The notes below the pieces were generated by a model. The model did no database searches, had not been told where the DNA came from, and saw nothing but the letters and a program-made list of their open reading frames with translations. A stretch of 11,132 bases of DNA from Acutalibacter sp. (GTDB taxonomy: Bacteria > Bacillota > Clostridia > Oscillospirales > Acutalibacteraceae): positions 1 to 11,132 of the forward strand of contig JAAWSH010000026.1 in NCBI GenBank assembly GCA_022801475.1, read 5' to 3'. Positions 6,896-11,132 of this stretch are shown here, piece after piece (the first letter of the stretch is position 1; every line of letters starts with the position of its first letter). The position numbers and the translations under genes were made by a program.

Positions 6896-7061
6896 CATGT
6901 TAACATTCAAGTAAAATGACAGATTTGGATTGTTTTAAGTCCCATAATTATCGAATTTTGTCGAAGTTATAGGTACTTTTCAAGACGCGCATTTCGGATG
7001 CGGCCATATGCCTCCATTGGCCGAAGGAACACGGCGAATCCGGCATGTTTTTTGCCGCATA
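6896..7061. other. intergenic stretch, no gene seen
   Basis: This A+T-rich to mixed stretch lies upstream of the XRE promoter and downstream of the flavoprotein gene. I see no open frame with a ribosome site. A short hairpin CGCAT-TTCGG-ATGCG (6988-7002) is present but has no T-tract, so it is not a convincing terminator. Confidence 0.4.
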
Positions 7062-7490
7062 TTATGCTGTAAAATCAATGTCATACCGGGTTCCGTGAGA
7101 GAACAGGACCCCATCGGAGAGGCGGACCCGCAGAATGCAAGTGTTCTGGTCAGAAAAATCTGTGTGGCCGTTGTCAATCCAGGATGCAAAGGCTCTCTTA
7201 AGCTTTTGCAACAGGCCGGCGTTTTCCTCTTTTCCGGCAAACCCCAGGTTTTCCCCGGTTCCGTGGGCAGTGAACCAGTCCCCGGCAATAGCCACGGCGG
7301 GGTTCTGCTGAATCTGCCGCATTTTGTTGGAGGGGCCGTAGGTAATGATGTAGAACGACCCGTCCTCATAATAGGCATTGACGGTGCGCACCTGGGGGCT
7401 ACCGTTTTCCACAGTGGCCAGGGCGATAAGGGAGTCTTTACCAAAGCGCTCTATGAGAATGGCTTGGGCCTGGGGAGAGAGTTTTTCCAT
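7062..7490 (-). CDS. pyridoxamine 5'-phosphate oxidase-fold flavoprotein
   Basis: A 142-residue protein of the small split-barrel FMN-binding family. It begins with the usual helix (SPQAQAILIERFGKDSLIALATVENGSPQVRTVNAYYEDGSFYIITYGPSNKMRQIQQNP), in which the ALATV-x5-PQVRTV strands and the later SNKMRQI segment line the FMN or cofactor pocket in the family. The end (CILRVRLSDGVLFSHGTRYDIDF) forms the last strands. Members include true PNP oxidases, but short ones like this are mostly of unknown substrate (flavin, F420 or heme), so PdxH is not claimed. The start at 7490 has AAAGGCGG 7 nt upstream; the ATG at 7637 lies inside the MATE gene and is rejected. It follows the MATE gene by 59 bp and has its own promoter in the gap, so it may be expressed both with and without the pump. 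Confidence 0.85.
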   Translation of the reverse strand: MEKLSPQAQAILIERFGKDSLIALATVENGSPQVRTVNAYYEDGSFYIITYGPSNKMRQIQQNPAVAIAGDWFTAHGTGENLGFAGKEENAGLLQKLKRAFASWIDNGHTDFSDQNTCILRVRLSDGVLFSHGTRYDIDFTA

Positions 7491-7524
7491 AGAATTACCG
7501 CCTTTTGAGGAGTTTTTTAAGACA

Positions 7525-7553
7525 AGTATAGCATGTGAAGGAGGAGAAATCAA
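7525..7553 (-). promoter_or_regulatory. promoter of the flavoprotein gene, overlapping the MATE stop
   Basis: Minus-strand TTGATT (7553-7548) and TATACT (7530-7525) are spaced by 17 bp. The -35 box overlaps the TGA of the MATE gene (7552-7550). No terminator is visible in the 59-bp gap, so read-through from the MarR/MATE unit is also possible. Confidence 0.6.
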
Positions 7554-8887
7554 TAGTGATACCGTTTCCGCTTGGCAAACAAGAAAACTACCGAGATCGC
7601 ACAGGCAGCCACATCCGCCACAGCAATGGACCACCAAATACCGTCTAATTCAAATAGAATGGGCAAAGCCAGCACGGCGAGAATTTGGAACACCAAAGAC
7701 CGCAAAAAGGAGATCACCGCCGAGACAGCCCCGTTATTCAGTGCCGTGAAGAACGAGGAGGCAAAGATATTGAATCCCGCCAGCACAAAGGAGAAAGCGA
7801 AAATCCCAAAGGCATGTACGGTCATTTCCACCAGATCCCCGTCATATCCCACAAAAACCAGAGCCAAAGGCCGGGCCAACGCCCAGGCCAGGACCATCAT
7901 GGCCGCACCGAAGATCAGCATAAGGGTCACGCTTTTCTTCAAAAGGCTTTTCAGCTCGCCATGGTTCCCCGCCCCATGATGGTACCCCACCACCGGCGTG
8001 CTGGCCACAGTATAGCCAATAAAGATGGCCACAAAGATAAAGGAGATGTACATCAGCACCCCGTACACAGCCACCCCGTCCTCTCCGGCAAAGCGGAGCA
8101 GCTGAAAATTGTATAGCATACCTACCAAAGAACCGGAGATATTGGACATCAGCTCGGAAGAGCCGTTGACACAGGCTTTTAGCAGAATACGGCTTTGCAG
8201 GCGGGTTCTTCTTAGCCGCAGCAGACTAGTATTGGGCCGCAGGAAGTATAAAAGGGGGAGCACGCCGCCCACACACTGGCTGATGCCCGTGGCCAGAGCC
8301 GCCCCAGCCACACCCCAGTGGAATCCGGCGATGAAAAGGGCGTCCAGGCCCATGTTGGTGAACCCTGCCGCCACTGTGTACACCAGGCCCAGCTTGGGTT
8401 TTTCAGCTGTGGAAAGAAAGGTTTGGAACACATTTTGCAGCATAAAGGCCGTGGTAAACCCAATAACAATGCGTCCGTAGACCACGCAGTCCTCCAGCAT
8501 GGCCGGGGTGGCCCCCAGCAGCAGGGACACAGGCCGCATCACGGCAATACCGATGATGGACACCGTTACGCCTACAATAAGGGTAAAGCACACCATCATG
8601 GTAAAGTAGTGGTTCGCGTTTTCCCGGTCGCCCTCGCCCAAAGTCTTTGCCACCAGGGCGCTGCCGCCGGTGCCGATCATAAAGCCCAGCCCGCCCAAGA
8701 TCATGGTGAAGGGCATAATAAGATTAATGGCCGCAAAGGGCACTTTGCCCACAAAGTTGGAGACGAATAGCCCGTCTACCACACCGTAGATGGAGGTAAA
8801 AACCATCATTAGGATAGGGGATAGGGCAAAACGCAGCAGTTTTTGGTAAGTAAAATGGTTGGAAAGTTGGATTGCTTCTTTTTTCAT
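7550..8887 (-). CDS. MATE-family multidrug efflux transporter (MepA-like)
   Basis: A 445-residue inner-membrane protein with about twelve hydrophobic segments, the normal MATE size and topology. MATE pumps export cationic drugs and metabolites using a Na+ or H+ gradient. Features seen include LLRFALSPILMMVFTSIYGVVDGLFVSNFVG (18-48), typical of the first helix and loop; the GTGGSALVAKTLGEGDRENAN loop (72-92); and the second-half equivalent VASTPVVGYHHGAGN, reflecting the two-fold repeat. The start at 8887 has GGAGG 4 nt upstream and overlaps the MarR stop as ATGA, so the two are co-translated. The MarR-MATE order is the same as mepR-mepA in Staphylococcus aureus, where MepR represses the pump and drugs relieve it. 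The substrate here is not known. Confidence 0.93.
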   Translation of the reverse strand: MKKEAIQLSNHFTYQKLLRFALSPILMMVFTSIYGVVDGLFVSNFVGKVPFAAINLIMPFTMILGGLGFMIGTGGSALVAKTLGEGDRENANHYFTMMVCFTLIVGVTVSIIGIAVMRPVSLLLGATPAMLEDCVVYGRIVIGFTTAFMLQNVFQTFLSTAEKPKLGLVYTVAAGFTNMGLDALFIAGFHWGVAGAALATGISQCVGGVLPLLYFLRPNTSLLRLRRTRLQSRILLKACVNGSSELMSNISGSLVGMLYNFQLLRFAGEDGVAVYGVLMYISFIFVAIFIGYTVASTPVVGYHHGAGNHGELKSLLKKSVTLMLIFGAAMMVLAWALARPLALVFVGYDGDLVEMTVHAFGIFAFSFVLAGFNIFASSFFTALNNGAVSAVISFLRSLVFQILAVLALPILFELDGIWWSIAVADVAACAISVVFLFAKRKRYHY

Positions 8888-9342
8888 GGTTCCTCCATAG
8901 TATTTTTTTCCAGCTTCTGCCGGAGAAGCTGGTTAAATTTTTGCTGGGTCTGAATCATCGCATGCTGTTCTTCTGGGGAGAGTTCGGCCAGGGCGGCTTC
9001 CTCGGCGGCGATGACCCGGTCTGCGGTGCGGGCTGCCAGGGCCAGCCCTTGTTGGGTTAGGATGATTTGGCGGGTGCGGCGGTCTTTGCCAGGAGAGAGG
9101 CGGATGGCTCCGCTGGCCTCCAGATTTTTTAGGGCGGAGTTGATGGTCTGCTTAGACTGGTAAATGAGGTGGCAGAGAAGGGTCTGGGTTACCGGGGACT
9201 CCTCGGTGCGAAGGGAATAGAGAATCCACAGGGTGGCCTCTGGCACGCCGAGGCGGCGGGCAGCGGTTCGGTAGATGCATTGGCTGTCCAGCAAAATAGA
9301 GTTGTAGTCTGCCAGAAGTTGGGTATGATGTGGCTGCTCCAT
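8884..9342 (-). CDS. MarR-family transcriptional repressor
   Basis: A 152-residue regulator. The N-terminal helix (MEQPHHTQLLADYNSILLDSQCIYRTAARRLG) and C-terminal helix (LSPEEQHAMIQTQQKFNQLLRQKLEK) would form the dimer interface. The winged helix lies at about 35-100, with recognition helix SKQTINSALKNLEASGAI and wing GKDRRTRQIILTQQG, the usual D-R-R motif of the family. The start at 9342 is preceded by GGGGG and lies just after a consensus promoter; the ATG at 9441 is upstream of that promoter and is rejected. It overlaps the downstream MATE gene by 4 nt, so it most likely represses its own operon in response to a pump substrate. A 14-bp palindrome in the leader is a candidate operator. Confidence 0.93.
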   Translation of the reverse strand: MEQPHHTQLLADYNSILLDSQCIYRTAARRLGVPEATLWILYSLRTEESPVTQTLLCHLIYQSKQTINSALKNLEASGAIRLSPGKDRRTRQIILTQQGLALAARTADRVIAAEEAALAELSPEEQHAMIQTQQKFNQLLRQKLEKNTMEEP

Positions 9343-9368
9343 AGATAGCCCCCATAAAAAATAATATG

Positions 9369-9382
9369 AAATCGGACGATTT
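9369..9382. promoter_or_regulatory. candidate MarR operator palindrome
   Basis: AAATCG-GA-CGATTT has perfect 6-bp arms with a 2-bp centre. It lies immediately downstream of the -10 box, where a bound repressor would block transcription. The size suits a MarR dimer. Confidence 0.5.
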
Positions 9383-9384
9383 TT

Positions 9385-9413
9385 ATTATAGTCTGTTTTC
9401 GGATGAATGTCAA
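9385..9413 (-). promoter_or_regulatory. consensus sigma-A promoter of the MarR-MATE operon
   Basis: Minus-strand TTGACA (9413-9408) and TATAAT (9390-9385) are separated by 17 bp, an exact consensus. Such a strong promoter in front of a repressor gene implies it is normally held down. Confidence 0.9.
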
Positions 9414-9504
9414 GGGAAAAACGCGCAGGAACATGAAACATTGATAGGATGATTCCGTGGAGACTGAAAAGCAGGGCGCCTTCGGGAAATATCTTCTATC
9501 ACAG

Positions 9505-9532
9505 AAAAAAGAGCCAGACAGACGCCTGACCC
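9505..9532 (-). terminator. intrinsic terminator of the SprA-related gene
   Basis: The stem GGGTCAG/CTGGCTC (9532-9526 and 9517-9511) has two G-U pairs in the minus-strand RNA and is followed by six T. It lies about 50 bp after the gene's stop. The complementary A-run just outside the stem would extend it. Confidence 0.65.
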
Positions 9533-9583
9533 TTTAACTCAACATAATTATTATAGAAATACTGGTAGGTTCACTCTCCGCCT

Positions 9584-10408
9584 TCACATTAGTGCCTGCA
9601 CAGTACCCGTCTTTTTCCCGGCCTCCTGCTCCTCTTCCTGAGCAAGCTGCTGGCTATCGGCCTTTGTCACGGTTTGTGTGGTGCCGCCGGACACATACAC
9701 CCGGCCGCACTCGGGACAGATGTCCGTGTGCATGGTCACGGTTTGGCTTACCACCTTGCGGCCCTCCTGTTGGGCCTTGGCCTGCTCATGAGAAACATGC
9801 TCCATCTCGTGGCCCCGCACAGCGGCTGGGGCGGCATCTGGATCAATGTGGGTGGGCGTCTGGTAGGAAACACTGCTGTCGTCCGAACCGTCTTGGTACT
9901 TGCGCTCTTCGCAGGTCTGGCAGCGGCCCTCTTCAGCAGCCTGCTGGGCGCCTTCGGCTCCTATGGCCATAGAGTCTCCGGACCGCTGGGATGCTTCTGG
10001 GGTATTGGCCGATTCCTCTGGAAACTGGATGCGCATTCGTGCGGCCAGTTCCGCGGGAGCGGCGCTGGGCAAAGTGGGCCACTGGAAGGGAGAAAGCTCC
10101 TGCCCCGGCCTGTTAGTCTGCGCGCCGGTTTCCTGGTAGGCCTGGGGCAAAAGGTACTGCACCCGAGAGCGGTTGGCCTGTTCCCGGGGGTAGGAATCCA
10201 CCCACATGGGAGAAGAGAGGTCTGTGCGCGGTTGAGCGGTGTTAATGCTGACCACCGGGGTGGGGCGTACAGGGGTAACAGGTGTTTCGGGCATAGCGCC
10301 ACGCCCCTGGGCCACTCCCAAAGTGCGGCCGGCGGCGTGGACGTTTAGATTATATCCATTGTTGTAGATGGGATTTACTCTAGAGGAGAAGGAAATGGGG
10401 CTAATCAT
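9584..10408 (-). CDS. SprA-related (PF12118-like) putative metalloprotease
   Basis: A 274-residue protein with no signal peptide or membrane segment. Residues 1-160 are low-complexity, rich in Pro, Gln and Ala, and probably disordered. The conserved part is residues 163-246: a CxxC pair (CQTCEERKYQDGSDD, Cys163/166), the family segment VSYQTPTHIDPDAA, then GHEMEHVSHEQAKA with an HExxH motif (His200, Glu201, His204), and a second CxxCG (ICPECGRVYVSGG, Cys231/234). HExxH is the zinc-protease signature; the four Cys could hold a structural metal. The block matches the SprA-related family as I recall it, called a putative metalloprotease; its substrate and role are unknown. The ATG at 10408 is preferred because AGAGGTG lies about 7 nt before it; a GTG at 10417 would add three residues. 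It is a single-gene unit. Confidence 0.8.
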   Translation of the reverse strand: MISPISFSSRVNPIYNNGYNLNVHAAGRTLGVAQGRGAMPETPVTPVRPTPVVSINTAQPRTDLSSPMWVDSYPREQANRSRVQYLLPQAYQETGAQTNRPGQELSPFQWPTLPSAAPAELAARMRIQFPEESANTPEASQRSGDSMAIGAEGAQQAAEEGRCQTCEERKYQDGSDDSSVSYQTPTHIDPDAAPAAVRGHEMEHVSHEQAKAQQEGRKVVSQTVTMHTDICPECGRVYVSGGTTQTVTKADSQQLAQEEEQEAGKKTGTVQALM

Positions 10409-10442
10409 CAAAAACACCTCTGTATTGCATACTAGTAACTAT

Positions 10443-10470
10443 ATTATAACCAGTTTTTTGGAAAAATCAA
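10443..10470 (-). promoter_or_regulatory. promoter of the SprA-related gene
   Basis: Minus-strand TTGATT (10470-10465) and TATAAT (10448-10443) are spaced by 16 bp. The predicted start near 10436 gives a leader of about 28 nt. Confidence 0.6.
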
Positions 10471-10520
10471 TAGAAAAAGGAGCAGACACAGTGGTTTCCT
10501 CAAAAAAATTCTAGTTCCTC

Positions 10521-10549
10521 TTGACAATTCTTCCCCTGGCCTGTATAAT
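10521..10549 (+). promoter_or_regulatory. consensus sigma-A promoter of the T-box/trpB2 transcript
   Basis: TTGACA (10521-10526) and TATAAT (10544-10549) are separated by 17 bp. The start would be near 10557, immediately ahead of the T-box leader. It is divergent from the SprA-related gene's promoter, about 50 bp away. Confidence 0.9.
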
Positions 10550-10556
10550 TACTCTC

Positions 10557-10909
10557 ATAAACCTTTGAGAAAGTGTAAGTAGGCTATACAGGTACTCAAG
10601 AGACCAGATATGGTGTCGAGCAGAGAGCTGCGGATTTGGTGGGACCGGGGCGGGGAATGTTTAGCTGAATGGGCTTTTGAGGGCAATCCGAAGGACAGCT
10701 GGGAAATTGTGGAGAAATATGGTGTGCAGTTTTATACCAGCGGCTGTCGAGTAGGGGAGCCGGAGCGGCGCTCCGTTACCAAAGCCAGCGTATGGTAGTA
10801 CGCGTTGAGAGGACGTTTGATACGTCAAGCCGGGTGGCACCGCAGGAGTAAAACCGTGAAGTTTTCCCCCTGTCCCAGCATGAGTATATGCCGGGGACAG
10901 GGGGTTTTT
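10557..10909 (+). promoter_or_regulatory. tryptophan-specific T-box riboswitch leader
   Basis: A complete T-box: it binds tRNA and lets transcription continue only when the tRNA is uncharged. Stem I has the AGTA element (10578-10581), the AGAGAG-type distal motif with ATTTGGTGGGA (from 10623), and the partner GAA followed by the specifier TGG at 10670-10672, which reads as the Trp codon. A long stem II follows (GACAGC 10694-10699 with GCTGTC 10743-10748), then a hairpin (GACGT/ACGTC, 10812-10826). The T-box core GGG-TGGCACC-GC sits at 10832-10843. The variable base C in UGGCACC would pair with discriminator G, as expected for tRNA-Trp. GCAGG and GGG of the core can pair with CCTGT and CCC at 10869-10876, forming the antiterminator and competing with the terminator. 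The downstream trpB-type gene confirms the specificity. Confidence 0.95.
10866..10909 (+). terminator. T-box-controlled intrinsic terminator
   Basis: Perfect 11-bp arms (CCCCCTGTCCC, 10866-10876, with GGGACAGGGGG, 10894-10904) are followed by TTTTT. Part of the left arm is also the 3' side of the antiterminator, so the two structures exclude each other. Confidence 0.93.
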
Positions 10910-10962
10910 GCGTCCCTGGCGGGACATTCTATAGTATTAATTGTGAAAGGATTGTGACTAAA

Positions 10963-11132
10963 ATGAGTGAAAAAACCATCCCGTACAAGATCTATCTTTC
11001 CGAAACTGAGATGCCTGCCACTTGGTATAATCTGCGGGCCGATATGAAAAACAAGCCCGCGCCCCTGCTGAACCCTGGTACACACCAGCCCATGACCGCC
11101 CAAGAGCTGGGCGGCGTGTTCTGCGACGAGCT
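10963..11132 (+). CDS. trpB: tryptophan synthase beta chain, TrpB2 type, 3' end outside the window
   Basis: Only the first 56 complete codons are present. The start IPYKIYLSETEMPATWYNLRADMKNKPAPLLNPGTHQPMTAQELGGVFCDE is characteristic of the TrpB2-like branch, which has an N-terminal extension compared with ordinary TrpB. TrpB uses pyridoxal phosphate to join indole and serine into tryptophan; the PLP lysine and glycine loop lie beyond the window. TrpB2 often works without a TrpA partner, sometimes as an indole-salvage enzyme. The ATG at 10963 is preferred, with AAAGGA about 11 nt upstream; an in-frame GTG at 10954 lies too close to that site. Its transcription is controlled by the tryptophan T-box ahead of it. 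No other trp gene is visible in the window. Confidence 0.92.
   Translation, partial: MSEKTIPYKIYLSETEMPATWYNLRADMKNKPAPLLNPGTHQPMTAQELGGVFCDE

Noticed and set aside
6988-7002. Hairpin CGCAT-TTCGG-ATGCG as terminator of the flavoprotein gene
   Set aside because: The stem is only 5 bp and no T-run follows on either strand.
6980-7444. 154-codon minus-strand frame over the flavoprotein gene
   Set aside because: It is a shifted shadow of the PNPOx-fold gene; its protein is Pro/Thr-rich without family features.
7062-7490. Naming the flavoprotein PdxH
   Set aside because: At 142 residues it is much shorter than PdxH (about 210-220), and the fold alone does not define the substrate.
9674-10348. 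224-codon plus-strand open frame antisense to the SprA-related gene
   Set aside because: The minus strand contains the conserved CxxC, HExxH and CPECG block with ribosome site and promoter; the plus frame has none of these.
10610-10798. 62-codon plus-strand frame upstream of trpB2
   Set aside because: It lies wholly within the T-box leader, whose bases are explained by RNA structure, and it has no ribosome site.

Overview
The window looks like chromosome from a Gram-positive Clostridia of moderately high G+C, plausibly an Oscillospiraceae/Flavonifractor-type gut anaerobe. The pointers are strong AGGAGG-like ribosome sites, TTGACA/TATAAT promoters with 17-bp spacers, an ECF sigma factor paired with a DUF4179 anti-sigma-like protein, a SARP-type regulator with a GGDEF-like tail and a T-box riboswitch. 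Genus is inference only. No rRNA, tRNA, CRISPR array, insertion sequence or phage gene was found.

Layout, left to right. A 5'-truncated GNAT-like acetyltransferase (+) runs tail-to-tail, with a 4-bp overlap, into a SARP/AfsR-like regulator (-). A spacer ending in a minus-strand terminator follows. Next is a minus-strand stress-signalling pair: the ECF sigma factor is transcribed first from a probable self-recognised promoter, and a large membrane-anchored DUF4179 protein follows with a 14-nt overlap. Then comes a single-gene alpha/beta-hydrolase (acetyl-xylan-esterase-like) unit (-) with its own promoter and terminator. About 570 bp of A+T-rich, apparently decayed sequence separates it from a small membrane-anchored XRE repressor (-).

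The next block (-) is a MarR regulator overlapping a MATE efflux pump (ATGA), followed by a pyridoxamine-5'-phosphate-oxidase-fold flavoprotein with its own promoter at the end of the pump gene. MarR plus MATE resembles the Staphylococcus mepRA arrangement and is probably a self-regulated drug-efflux unit. Then come a single gene for a SprA-related putative metalloprotease (-) and, divergently, a complete tryptophan T-box leader (+). The T-box has promoter, UGG specifier, T-box bulge and terminator, and it controls a TrpB2-type tryptophan synthase beta chain that runs off the right edge.

Most genes are ordinary members of known families. The strongest signals beyond simple annotation are the tryptophan T-box/trpB2 unit, an inverted repeat straddling the ECF promoter, the HExxH plus two-CxxC protein, and a low-GC segment with gene debris around the XRE gene. 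I found no clear evidence of a wholly new multi-gene system.
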